Shown: positions 53,167 through 61,339 of the stretch, one piece after another
Layout of the letters: each line of letters starts with the position of its first letter
Numbering within the stretch: position 1 is the first letter of the stretch
From: Hyphomicrobiales bacterium
Lineage (GTDB): Bacteria > Pseudomonadota > Alphaproteobacteria > Rhizobiales > Rhizobiaceae
Direction of reading: 5' to 3'
Assembly: GCA_021775455.1 (NCBI GenBank)
Contig: JAJFHU010000008.1
Location: forward strand, 1 to 64,000
DNA length: 64,000 nt
Notes under the pieces: generated by a model
The model's database searches: none
Seen by the model: only the letters and a program-made list of their open reading frames with translations
Told to the model about the DNA's origin: nothing
Position numbers and translations under genes: made by a program

Positions 53167-56034
53167 ATGAAACGCCAGGAACGTGATCTGGATACTTCGC
53201 CCCATGTGTCGGACGAAGTACGCAAAACTACTTGCTACATGTGCGCATGCCGTTGCGGAATTAACGTGCATTTGCGTAACGATGAAAACGGAAATCCAAA
53301 AGTTCGCTACATTGAAGGAAATCGCGACCACCCGGTTAACAAGGGTGTTTTGTGCGCCAAGGGTTCTGCCGGAATAATGCAACATTATTCTCCTGCGCGA
53401 TTGATGAAACCATTGCTGCGGGTTGGTGAACGCGGCAAGGGCGAATTCAAGGAAATCGAGTGGGACGAGGCGCTCGATATCGCAGCAGCCTGGCTGGGAA
53501 AGATCAGAACAACCAATCCGAGACGTTTGGCATTCTTTACCGGCCGAGATCAGAGTCAGTCCCTGACAGGATGGTGGGCTCAACAGTTTGGAACACCAAA
53601 TTATGCAGCCCATGGAGGATTTTGTTCGGTCAACATGGCGGCTGGCGGCATTTACACTTTTGGTGGGGCATTTTGGGAATTTGGTTCTCCAGATTGGAAC
53701 AGGACTGAACTGTTCATGATTTTCGGTGTTGCAGAAGATCATGATTCCAATCCAATCAAACTGGGTCTGTCGAAACTCAAAAAACGCGGCGTAAAGGTAA
53801 TTGGCGTTAATCCGGTTCGAACCGGTTACAACGCGATTGCTGATGAATGGGTAGGTATTACACCTGGAACGGATGGGCTGTTCGTGATGTCGCTTGTTCA
53901 CGAGTTGCTCAAGGCGGGGAAGGTCGATCTGGATTACCTTATTCGCTACTCGAATGCACCGTGGTTGGTAATACAGAACAAGAACGGGAAAGACCACGGA
54001 CTGATCGCGCGTGATCGTAAAGGTGATCCGTTGGTAATTGATCGGAAATCTGGAAAGGCAGTCTCTTCACGCAAGAAAGGTGTAAAGCCAAACCTGAAAG
54101 GTCAAGTAAAACTGTCGGGTGGTAGAAAAGCAGTTCCAGTCTTTCAGCTAATGGCGGAAAAGTATCTGGAGGAACAATACTCACCAGAATCCATTGCCAA
54201 TGAGACTGGAGTACCTGCAACACAGACTCGACGAATTGCTTCAGAATTGGCCGAAGCGGCGTTTGAAAAAGAAATCGTGGTGGAGCAGCCCTGGGTTGAT
54301 CTAAAGGGTGAGAAACATGACCGCATGATTGGCCGCCCGGTTACATTTCATGCGATGCGTGGAATATCCGCTCACTCCAATGGATTTCAGACTTGTCGTG
54401 CAATTCACTTGTTACAGATATTATTGGGTTCGATTGATTGCCCAGGGGGCTATCGGTTCAAGCCGCCTTACCCACGACCGATTGCGAGCCAGCCGAGGCC
54501 ACACGGTGGGTTTTCTCCAAATACTCCTTTTCGGGGACCGCACCTTGGCTTCATCAGCGATCCGAAAGAATTGGTGCTTGAAGACGATGGGGTCACACCT
54601 CAACGCATAGACAAGGCGTTCTCATGGGATGCGCCACTTGCGTCCCACGGATTGATGCATTCGGTTATCTCCAATGCTCATGCAAAAGATCCGTATGAAA
54701 TTGAGGTTCTGTTTTTGTACATGGCCAACATGTCCTGGAACTCCTCCATGAATTCATCCGGCGTGATGGAAATGCTGAAAGACAAAGATGAAAACGGCAA
54801 CTATGTCATTCCGAAAATTATTTATAGTGACGCTTACAATTCCGAGATGGTCGCCTTTGCGGACCTCGTCCTGCCGGACACCACCTATCTGGAGCGCCAT
54901 GATTGCATTTCACTTTTGGACAGGCCGATTTGTGAACCGGAAATACTCGCAGATTCAATTCGCTGGCCGGTGGTAGACCCGGCAACTCAAGGCGAAGAAA
55001 GAGACGTACGTGGATTCCAGAGTGCGTTGTTGGACCTTGGTCACAGAATTGGATTGCCTGGTATGGTCAAAGACGATGGCAAGGCAATGTTCAAGGATTA
55101 TGCCGACTACATCGTCAATCATGAACGTCGGCCAGGTGTGGGTCCACTTGCTGGATGGCGCGGTGCAGATGGTTCCAAGACGGGCAGGGGTGAACCCAAC
55201 CCTGATCAATTAAACCGATACATTGAAAATGGTGGATTTTTCGAAACTGAAGTGCCCAAGGAAGCATCATATTTCAAACACGCGAACCAGGCTTGGCAAG
55301 ACTGGGCTGTGGAAATGGGGCTTCAGGACAAGCCGGTTGAGAATATCTTTCAGTTGTATCTGGAGCCACTGCGAAAGTTTCAGCTTTGCGCCGAGGGAAA
55401 AGCGGAACCGCAACCACCCGAGTCCCACAGGGAAAGAATAAAAACCTGCTTTGACCCGTTGCCTGTTTGGTACCCACCCTTTGAAGGTGAGGCTGTCGAG
55501 AAAGGTGAGTTTCCTTATCATGCACTTACCCAACGGCCGGCTGCCATGTATCACTCATGGGGATCGCAAAATGCTTGGCTACGACAAATCCACGGAACAA
55601 ATCCGCTTTATGTTCCTGGAAAAATTTGTGATGAGGCGGGATTGAAAACCGGCGATTGGGCGTGGTTAACATCTCATCATGGAAAAATCAAAGTGCCGAT
55701 AGTGCGCATGGAAGCGGTCAATGAACGCACGATCTGGACCTGGAATGCGATTGGCAAGCGATCCGGCGCCTGGAATCTTGACCCGGACGCACCGGAAGCC
55801 AAAAAGGGTTTCCTTATGAACCACCTTATCAAGGAACTCCTGCCGGAAAAGGGAGACGGGTTGCGGTGGTCAAATTCTGATCCGATTACCGGGCAGGCTG
55901 CATGGTTTGATTTGCGGGTTCGAATTGAAAAAGCAGATGATCAGGAGGGGCCAAGTCTGCCACAGTTTGAAACACAAGCGCGGCAGCGATTGACTCCGGT
56001 CAATATTGAATACGGTAAGGAGTGGACGAAATGA
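53167..56034 (+). CDS. soeA: Sulfite dehydrogenase-type molybdopterin oxidoreductase, SoeA-like
   Basis: A 955-residue complex-iron-sulfur-molybdoenzyme catalytic subunit without a Tat signal, so cytoplasm-facing. The [4Fe-4S] cysteines are C23, C26 and C30 in CYMCACRCG and C63 in VLCAKG. A candidate molybdenum-ligand Cys153 lies in HGGFCSVNMA. Length, the N-terminal pattern and the three-gene layout match SoeA of the SoeABC sulfite dehydrogenase known from Allochromatium and roseobacters, which oxidises sulfite to sulfate and passes electrons to quinone. It overlaps the next gene by 4 bp. Confidence 0.88.
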   Translation: MKRQERDLDTSPHVSDEVRKTTCYMCACRCGINVHLRNDENGNPKVRYIEGNRDHPVNKGVLCAKGSAGIMQHYSPARLMKPLLRVGERGKGEFKEIEWDEALDIAAAWLGKIRTTNPRRLAFFTGRDQSQSLTGWWAQQFGTPNYAAHGGFCSVNMAAGGIYTFGGAFWEFGSPDWNRTELFMIFGVAEDHDSNPIKLGLSKLKKRGVKVIGVNPVRTGYNAIADEWVGITPGTDGLFVMSLVHELLKAGKVDLDYLIRYSNAPWLVIQNKNGKDHGLIARDRKGDPLVIDRKSGKAVSSRKKGVKPNLKGQVKLSGGRKAVPVFQLMAEKYLEEQYSPESIANETGVPATQTRRIASELAEAAFEKEIVVEQPWVDLKGEKHDRMIGRPVTFHAMRGISAHSNGFQTCRAIHLLQILLGSIDCPGGYRFKPPYPRPIASQPRPHGGFSPNTPFRGPHLGFISDPKELVLEDDGVTPQRIDKAFSWDAPLASHGLMHSVISNAHAKDPYEIEVLFLYMANMSWNSSMNSSGVMEMLKDKDENGNYVIPKIIYSDAYNSEMVAFADLVLPDTTYLERHDCISLLDRPICEPEILADSIRWPVVDPATQGEERDVRGFQSALLDLGHRIGLPGMVKDDGKAMFKDYADYIVNHERRPGVGPLAGWRGADGSKTGRGEPNPDQLNRYIENGGFFETEVPKEASYFKHANQAWQDWAVEMGLQDKPVENIFQLYLEPLRKFQLCAEGKAEPQPPESHRERIKTCFDPLPVWYPPFEGEAVEKGEFPYHALTQRPAAMYHSWGSQNAWLRQIHGTNPLYVPGKICDEAGLKTGDWAWLTSHHGKIKVPIVRMEAVNERTIWTWNAIGKRSGAWNLDPDAPEAKKGFLMNHLIKELLPEKGDGLRWSNSDPITGQAAWFDLRVRIEKADDQEGPSLPQFETQARQRLTPVNIEYGKEWTK

Positions 56035-56771
56035 CGACTTTACCAAATTCAACTGACAAGAAGCTTGGCCTGGTTATTGATCTCGATGTTTGCGTTGGTT
56101 GCCATGCCTGCGTGGTGAATTGCAAAGAGTGGAACACCGGGGGGTATGGAGCACCACTGGCGGACGAAGATGCCTATGGATCGGCACCATCTGGCGCTTG
56201 GTTAAATCGGATCCACACCTTCGAAATTACACCGGAAGATGCACCTGCCTCGATAGTTCATTTTCCGAAATCTTGCCTGCATTGTGAAGACGCGCCGTGC
56301 GTAACGGTTTGTCCGACCGGTGCAAGTTACAAGCGCACAGACGACGGCATCGTTTTGGTGGATGAAGACAAATGCATCGGTTGTGGATTGTGTGCGTGGG
56401 CATGTCCCTATGGTGCGCGGGAAATGGATCCAGTCGAGAACGTAATGAAGAAATGCACCTTGTGTGTCGACCGCATTTACAATGAAAACATTCCTGAAGT
56501 TGATCGCGTTCCCGCCTGCGTCAGAACCTGTCCGGCCGAAGCCAGACATTTTGGTGATTTTTCTGATCCGAATTCAGATGTTTCCAGGATGGTCGCAGAC
56601 CGTGGTGGGTTTGACCTGATGCCGGAACAAAATACCAAGCCAGTCAACAAATATTTGCCGCCTCGGCCGAAATCCCATCCATCAGATCCTTCGCCAAGTA
56701 TTTCCAAATCCGATGCGATAAATGCAAAAGGATTTTTGGGTTGGGTTGATAGAGCGTTGGAGAAACTCTGA
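56031..56771 (+). CDS. soeB: Four-cluster ferredoxin subunit, SoeB-like
   Basis: A 246-residue electron-transfer subunit with four [4Fe-4S] cysteine clusters: DVCVGCHACVVNCKEWN, CLHCEDAPCVTVCPTGA, CIGCGLCAWACPYGA and KKCTLCVDRI with RVPACVRTCPAEA. It links the molybdenum subunit to the membrane anchor. The ATG overlaps the soeA stop and follows AAGGAG. The C-terminal 40 residues are proline-rich and beyond the cluster region. Confidence 0.92.
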   Translation: MTTLPNSTDKKLGLVIDLDVCVGCHACVVNCKEWNTGGYGAPLADEDAYGSAPSGAWLNRIHTFEITPEDAPASIVHFPKSCLHCEDAPCVTVCPTGASYKRTDDGIVLVDEDKCIGCGLCAWACPYGAREMDPVENVMKKCTLCVDRIYNENIPEVDRVPACVRTCPAEARHFGDFSDPNSDVSRMVADRGGFDLMPEQNTKPVNKYLPPRPKSHPSDPSPSISKSDAINAKGFLGWVDRALEKL

Positions 56772-56772
56772 T

Positions 56773-57693
56773 ATGCATCCAGCAATTTCAGTCATATTCT
56801 TTACAGTCTCATCCGGTGCCGGATTCGGATTTCTGGCCATGCTTGGGTTGGGCGTGCCAATGCCAAATGGTCCACTGGCGGCATTCATTGCGTCAGCCAT
56901 AGCCGTAGGTCTAGCAGTTGTTGGACTTTTGTCGTCTACATTCCATCTTGGTCATCCAGAGCGAGCATGGCGTGCCTTTACCCAGTGGCGCTCTTCCTGG
57001 TTATCTCGCGAAGGAGTGTGTGCTGTAGTGACACTCGGCCTATATGGTGTCTATGGATTAAATTGGATATTTTCCGATGAGCGGATTGCGTGGTTGGGAT
57101 ATCTGGTATCATTTGGCTCGATCCTGACGGTTTTCACGACTGCCATGATCTACGCTCAATTGAGGACGGTTCCTGCCTGGAACTCATGGATGACGCCGGT
57201 TTGTTACCTGCTGTTTTCAATTACGTGCGGGGTGATGCTGGTTGCTGCATTTGGGGAGTGGAACAGGGTTGCCTCTCACTCCACCTTATCAATCATTCTT
57301 GGACTTTTGGTTGTAGCATGGGCAATGAAGATTATTTGGTGGCGAAACGCAGACCTTTCCACACTACAAGCGCGCGGTTCAGATACGGGTACAGCTACTG
57401 GCCTGGGGGGCATCGGTAATGTTAAATTGCTTGAACGTCCGCATACTGGTGAGAATTACCTGACCCGGGAAATGGTCCACAAAGTGGGACGGAAACATGC
57501 AAACAAGTTGCGCATGATAGCTTTGGGTTTTGGTGCGGTAGTGCCAATACTCATATGCCTGCTGCAAATATTATTCGAAATGAGCGTGGCCTTTTTGAGT
57601 TTGGCTTTTCTTTCCCTGTTGTTTGGGCTTTTTGTTGAGCGCTGGCTGTTTTTTGCAGAGGCCAAACATGCTGTTTCGCTGTATTACGATTGA
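56773..57693 (+). CDS. soeC: DmsC/NrfD-like membrane anchor, SoeC-like
   Basis: A 306-residue membrane protein with eight or so hydrophobic helices, started at the ATG giving MHPAISVIFFTVSSGAGFG. The FHLGHPERAWRAFTQWRSSWLSREG stretch is a DmsC-family hallmark. It anchors the SoeAB pair and exchanges electrons with quinone. It begins 1 bp after soeB. Confidence 0.9.
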   Translation: MHPAISVIFFTVSSGAGFGFLAMLGLGVPMPNGPLAAFIASAIAVGLAVVGLLSSTFHLGHPERAWRAFTQWRSSWLSREGVCAVVTLGLYGVYGLNWIFSDERIAWLGYLVSFGSILTVFTTAMIYAQLRTVPAWNSWMTPVCYLLFSITCGVMLVAAFGEWNRVASHSTLSIILGLLVVAWAMKIIWWRNADLSTLQARGSDTGTATGLGGIGNVKLLERPHTGENYLTREMVHKVGRKHANKLRMIALGFGAVVPILICLLQILFEMSVAFLSLAFLSLLFGLFVERWLFFAEAKHAVSLYYD

Positions 57694-57709
57694 AACTGTT
57701 TCTGTAAAA

Positions 57710-58423
57710 TCAATTGTCGGTCAATGTACCAGCATATTCTGCAAGTTTTTGATAATCTTGAATTAACAGGGTGTGCTTGTTTGATTTGATGTAACCAGCA
57801 GATGCCAAATGACGTAGCTCGCGCGTGATTGCTTCTCGGTGAGTGCTTAAGCGATTGGCCAGTTCCTGGTGTGTTGGTATTTCGACCACTATCGGACCAT
57901 CAGGATTCTGATCATTACAATCGGCTATTTTAACATTTGCCAAACGCAAAATCTCGTGTTGGATACGTTGTCGCACGGCAAGGACTGTAAACTCGTAAAT
58001 TCGTTCTGTCTGTTTTCTACTTTTCTCAACCAAAGACAATAGTAACTTCAAAGCCACTTTCCCGTCTGACTCTACAACGTTAAGCAAAGCGGTGGAGGGC
58101 ATTTTCAGTGCATGAACATCTTCTATGGCAATCACACTAGATGAACGCGGGTCGTTGTCCAATGCAGCAAATTCTCCAAACAAACAGCCCGGGCCAATTT
58201 CACCGTAGGTTACTTCCTTTCCTTCTGGCGAAAGTCCCTTTGCCCTAACTGTACCACTAACAATCAAATGAAAATCGGTTGATCTGTCCTTTTGCTCGAT
58301 TATTTGCTGATTCTTGCGATAGAAAACCGGCTGAGCGGCATTGCAGAGGTATTGGATAGTATCCTGTTCTGCATCTGAGAAGATTTTGCACGCTCTAAAT
58401 TGCTGTTCATTTACTCGAAACAT
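57710..58423 (-). CDS. Crp/Fnr-family transcriptional regulator
   Basis: A 237-residue regulator: a cyclic-nucleotide-binding-type domain at about 15-135 (FHLIVSGTVRAKG, GCLFGEFAALD) and a C-terminal Crp-type helix-turn-helix (PTHQELANRLSTHREAITRELRHLASAGYI). It lacks the N-terminal cysteine cluster of FNR, so oxygen sensing of that kind is unlikely. The GEFAALD loop resembles a cyclic-nucleotide pocket. A perfect CRP-type palindrome sits 39 bp upstream of the ATG, suggesting autoregulation. It is convergent with soeC. Confidence 0.92.
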   Translation of the reverse strand: MFRVNEQQFRACKIFSDAEQDTIQYLCNAAQPVFYRKNQQIIEQKDRSTDFHLIVSGTVRAKGLSPEGKEVTYGEIGPGCLFGEFAALDNDPRSSSVIAIEDVHALKMPSTALLNVVESDGKVALKLLLSLVEKSRKQTERIYEFTVLAVRQRIQHEILRLANVKIADCNDQNPDGPIVVEIPTHQELANRLSTHREAITRELRHLASAGYIKSNKHTLLIQDYQKLAEYAGTLTDN

Positions 58424-58461
58424 TGTTCATTCCGGGAAATTTATTTGAAAAATACTGACTT

Positions 58462-58477
58462 TGTGATTTTTATCACA
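58462..58477. promoter_or_regulatory. CRP-type operator upstream of crp/fnr-like gene
   Basis: TGTGA-TTTTTA-TCACA, an exact TGTGA-N6-TCACA palindrome, 39 bp ahead of the regulator's start codon. It also faces the plus-strand small gene at 58721. It is the best candidate for the regulator's own binding site. Confidence 0.75.
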
Positions 58478-58650
58478 GTTCAGGTTTCATCGCCAGATAT
58501 GTTGGTTGCAAGGTTATGGATGTTTAGATCCGCAGGGGAGTAAACGGAGTGTTTTCAATACTCAAGCCCGGCAGAACTGACAACACCAAGAAAATGGCGG
58601 TGATAAATCTTGCCTCAACGCCCCGAGGGTCTGGTTTTGAATTCGTCATT

Positions 58651-58690
58651 GGCCGGTTTCGGGCCTCAAGTGGGTGGCCCGTCACCGGCC
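58651..58690. promoter_or_regulatory. Strong hairpin upstream of the 60-residue gene
   Basis: GGCCGGT (58651-58657) pairs with ACCGGCC (58684-58690), then GGGCC (58661-58665) with GGCCC (58676-58680) across a 3-by-3 internal loop. The stem ends 30 bp before the start codon and 23 bp before its Shine-Dalgarno. It could be an attenuator, a processing site or a terminator of an upstream transcript. Confidence 0.55.
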
Positions 58691-58720
58691 AACTTTCTGC
58701 AATACTTTTGTATGGAGGCA

Positions 58721-58903
58721 ATGATGATCAGGAAAATTGACACCAATAAGGTAAACACAGGCACTCCAAGCATTCACATTGCCCGAAATTTCCTGATGGC
58801 TATTGCCCTTCGGGAGCCAAGCCAAACCCTGAATGATACCCGTGATAATGACAGCTCGAAACAGGATTCATTGAAAGAGGCAAAACGGCGTTTGAATAGC
58901 TAA
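58721..58903 (+). CDS. 60-residue orphan protein with strong ribosome-binding site
   Basis: A GGAGG motif (58714-58718) sits just before the ATG, which encodes 60 residues. The product is soluble: a short helix (HIARNFLMAIALREP) and a charged C-terminus with DSSKQDSLKEAKRRLNS. The frame is also open upstream of this start but looks non-coding there. The gene is bracketed by a strong hairpin upstream and a terminator downstream. No family recognised. Confidence 0.6.
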   Translation: MMIRKIDTNKVNTGTPSIHIARNFLMAIALREPSQTLNDTRDNDSSKQDSLKEAKRRLNS

Positions 58904-58913
58904 AAATTTGTGC

Positions 58914-58945
58914 GGCCCGGATATCCTCCCAAGCAAATCCGGGCC
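58914..58945 (+). terminator. Terminator after the 60-residue gene
   Basis: A 9-bp perfect stem GGCCCGGAT (58914-58922) with ATCCGGGCC (58937-58945), 11 bp after the stop codon. There is only a short T-run after it. It may also serve the convergent serB transcript. Confidence 0.7.
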
Positions 58946-59006
58946 AGGCTTTAAAACGTTATATAGGCACTCTGACAATTTTTATGAGTCATCTGGTGAA
59001 TAGCAC

Positions 59007-59894
59007 TTAGCAAGAAAATTCGTTTGCCTTATAACCCTGCATATACAGAAGTGAAGTCAAATCTCCTGCATCTATTCGGATACCCGCCTCTTTTGCCACA
59101 GCTGGTTTGGCTCTGAATGCAACACCGGCGCTGGCGTTTTTCAACATCTGCAAATCGTTAGCGCCATCACCAACTGCTATTGTCTGAGAGTTATCCAGTT
59201 TTAGTCGTGCGGTTAACTCGTTGAGTGCATCCAGCTTGGCTTCCTGTCCGAGTATTGGTTCGGTAACCTTCCCCACAAAACAGCCATCTTGTTCGATAAG
59301 GTGATTGGCGCGACTTTCGTCAAATCCAACCATGCTGGCAATCTTCTCCGCAAACAAGGTGAAGCCGCCGGAAACCAAAGCGCAATACGCACCATGTGCC
59401 TTCATGGTTTTTACCAGTGGAATTGCGCCACTTGTAAGAGTAATGCGCTCGTTTAAAACACGCTCGACTACATCAACGTTTAGCCCTTTGAGCAATTCCA
59501 CCCTTTCCCGCAGGGCGGGTTCAAAGGCTATCTCGCCGTTCATCGCTCTTTCGGTGATGCTTGCGACTTTATCCTTAAGTCCGACTTCGGCAGCCAATTC
59601 ATCAATGCATTCCTGTTCAATGATGGTGGAATCCATGTCAGCAACAAGCAACATTTTTCTACGGTTTTGAACTGGCTGAACCGCCCAATCAAATGGAAAT
59701 TTCAGTGAAGAATCACTCAAGATCGAGCGGACATTTTCAATATTTGCTTCAGGTGAATGGTAAATGTCACAGGATATATTTTTCGCGAGCCAATTAATTT
59801 TCATCCCTCCGGTGTTGTCGCAGATGACGCGAACCAGGGATTCATTCAGCAATGACTCTTTCGGGTCGGAAATAAGTGTGGTGACAAATCTCAA
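59007..59894 (-). CDS. serB: Phosphoserine phosphatase
   Basis: SerB makes serine from phosphoserine, the last step of the pathway whose other enzymes, SerC and SerA, are encoded divergently next door. The 295-residue protein has an N-terminal ACT-like regulatory region (about 1-80) and a HAD phosphatase core: DMDSTIIEQECIDE with the nucleophile Asp, ALVSGGFTLFAEKIA, and AVGDGANDLQMLKNA. The start is a TTG preceded by AAAGGA; no ATG fits the usual N-terminus. Confidence 0.95.
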   Translation of the reverse strand: MRFVTTLISDPKESLLNESLVRVICDNTGGMKINWLAKNISCDIYHSPEANIENVRSILSDSSLKFPFDWAVQPVQNRRKMLLVADMDSTIIEQECIDELAAEVGLKDKVASITERAMNGEIAFEPALRERVELLKGLNVDVVERVLNERITLTSGAIPLVKTMKAHGAYCALVSGGFTLFAEKIASMVGFDESRANHLIEQDGCFVGKVTEPILGQEAKLDALNELTARLKLDNSQTIAVGDGANDLQMLKNASAGVAFRAKPAVAKEAGIRIDAGDLTSLLYMQGYKANEFSC

Positions 59895-60083
59895 CTGATA
59901 TATCCTTTAATTACAATGCTTTATCAGTGGAAAATCTTGGCTGCATTGGTGTCATGTGAGAGAGTTTTTGAAAAACCTTTAGCCCTTTTCTGAGTGATGT
60001 AAACATCAATATTTTGTTTGCGACTAAAATTGCCGTGCCAGTTGACCGCGTGAAAAATTGAGATTATGGCTTGAAGTGGGACA

Positions 60084-60120
60084 CCCCTCCCCAACGAGGG
60101 GCAACTATCTGGAAGGATAG
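60084..60120 (+). ncRNA. serC leader motif (two hairpins at the ribosome-binding site)
   Basis: Two short hairpins just upstream of serC: CCCCT (60084-60088) with AGGGG (60097-60101), and CTATC (60105-60109) with GATAG (60116-60120), whose loop carries TGGAAG and so contains the Shine-Dalgarno. This matches in placement and form the serC RNA motif described upstream of alphaproteobacterial serC-serA. Its ligand or mechanism is not known to me. Confidence 0.65.
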
Positions 60121-60126
60121 AGTGCA

Positions 60127-61296
60127 ATGACTGAAAACACGAAGCTGGACGTCCGTCCGGCCAATCCTCGATTCTCGTCCGGGCCTTGTGCCAAACGACC
60201 AAACTGGACCCCCGACCATTTGAACAATGCATGGCTCGGTCGCTCCCACAGGGCGGCTGGTGGCAAGGCGCGTCTCAAGCAGGCAATTGATGAAACACGG
60301 GAAATTCTTCGAGTTCCCGATGATTTTCGCATTGGTATCGTTCCCGCTTCTGACACCGGAGCCGTGGAAATGGCGCTCTGGAACCTGCTTGGTGCCAGAG
60401 GTGTCGACATGGTTGCCTGGGAAAGCTTTGGAGCAGACTGGTGCAATGACGTGCGCACCCAGCTGAAACTATCTGACGTCCGGGAAATTCGAGCCGACTA
60501 TGGCAAGTTGCCGGATCTTTCGCAAATCGATTTTGACCGGGATGTGGTTTTCACCTGGAACGGAACGACTTCGGGGGTTCGGGTACCAGACGGAGATTTC
60601 ATTCCCGGTGACCGCGATGGTCTCACGATCTGCGATGCGACTTCAGCGGCTTTTGCCCAGCATTTGCCATTTGAGAAGCTCGATGTGGTGACTTTTTCAT
60701 GGCAGAAAGTGTTGGGTGGCGAGGCGGCGCACGGAATGTTGATCCTATCTCCTCGTGCTGTTGAACGGCTGGAAAGTTATTCACCGCCTTGGCCATTGCC
60801 GAAGATTTTCCGCCTGACAAAGGGTGGCAAACTAACTGAAGGTGTTTATGAGGGCGCAACCCTCAATACCCCTTCAATGCTCTGTGTTGAAGATTATCTG
60901 GACGCGCTGTCGTGGGCCAAATCGATTGGCGGGCTTGATGGGTTGATGAAACGCGCAGATTGCAATCTAAGGGTGATCGAGGGTTTTGTTTCCGGTGCTG
61001 ACTGGCTGGATTTTCTGGCTGAGATACCAGAAACACGATCCAACACTTCTGTATGTCTGAAAATCACTGACCCGGAAATTGCGGTTTCGGAAAGTGAAAC
61101 TCAGGCAAATTTAGCCAAGGCAATTGCGAAACGGCTGGAAGTTGAAAATGTCGCTTACGACATTGGGTCCTATCGCGCAGCCCCACCGGGACTGCGGATA
61201 TGGACTGGAGCAACGGTTGAAACAAGTGATGTTAAAGCGCTGATGCCCTGGCTCGAATGGGCATTCCGCGTGGAAAAAGCGGCCCTTGCATCCTGA
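60127..61296 (+). CDS. serC: Phosphoserine aminotransferase
   Basis: SerC converts 3-phosphohydroxypyruvate to phosphoserine with glutamate. The 389-residue length and motifs are of the alphaproteobacterial type: [15 protein letters not shown] at the N-terminus, [27 protein letters not shown], and the PLP lysine in [15 protein letters not shown]. It is followed by serA after 43 bp, and its ribosome-binding site lies in the serC leader hairpin. Confidence 0.96.
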   Translation: MTENTKLDVRPANPRFSSGPCAKRPNWTPDHLNNAWLGRSHRAAGGKARLKQAIDETREILRVPDDFRIGIVPASDTGAVEMALWNLLGARGVDMVAWESFGADWCNDVRTQLKLSDVREIRADYGKLPDLSQIDFDRDVVFTWNGTTSGVRVPDGDFIPGDRDGLTICDATSAAFAQHLPFEKLDVVTFSWQKVLGGEAAHGMLILSPRAVERLESYSPPWPLPKIFRLTKGGKLTEGVYEGATLNTPSMLCVEDYLDALSWAKSIGGLDGLMKRADCNLRVIEGFVSGADWLDFLAEIPETRSNTSVCLKITDPEIAVSESETQANLAKAIAKRLEVENVAYDIGSYRAAPPGLRIWTGATVETSDVKALMPWLEWAFRVEKAALAS

Positions 61297-61339
61297 CTTA
61301 ACAACAAACATTTTCTCACTAAATTACGTGGAGGCCGAT

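Noticed and set aside
57710-58423. FNR-type oxygen sensor
   Set aside because: The N-terminal cysteine cluster is missing; only two scattered cysteines precede the sensor domain.
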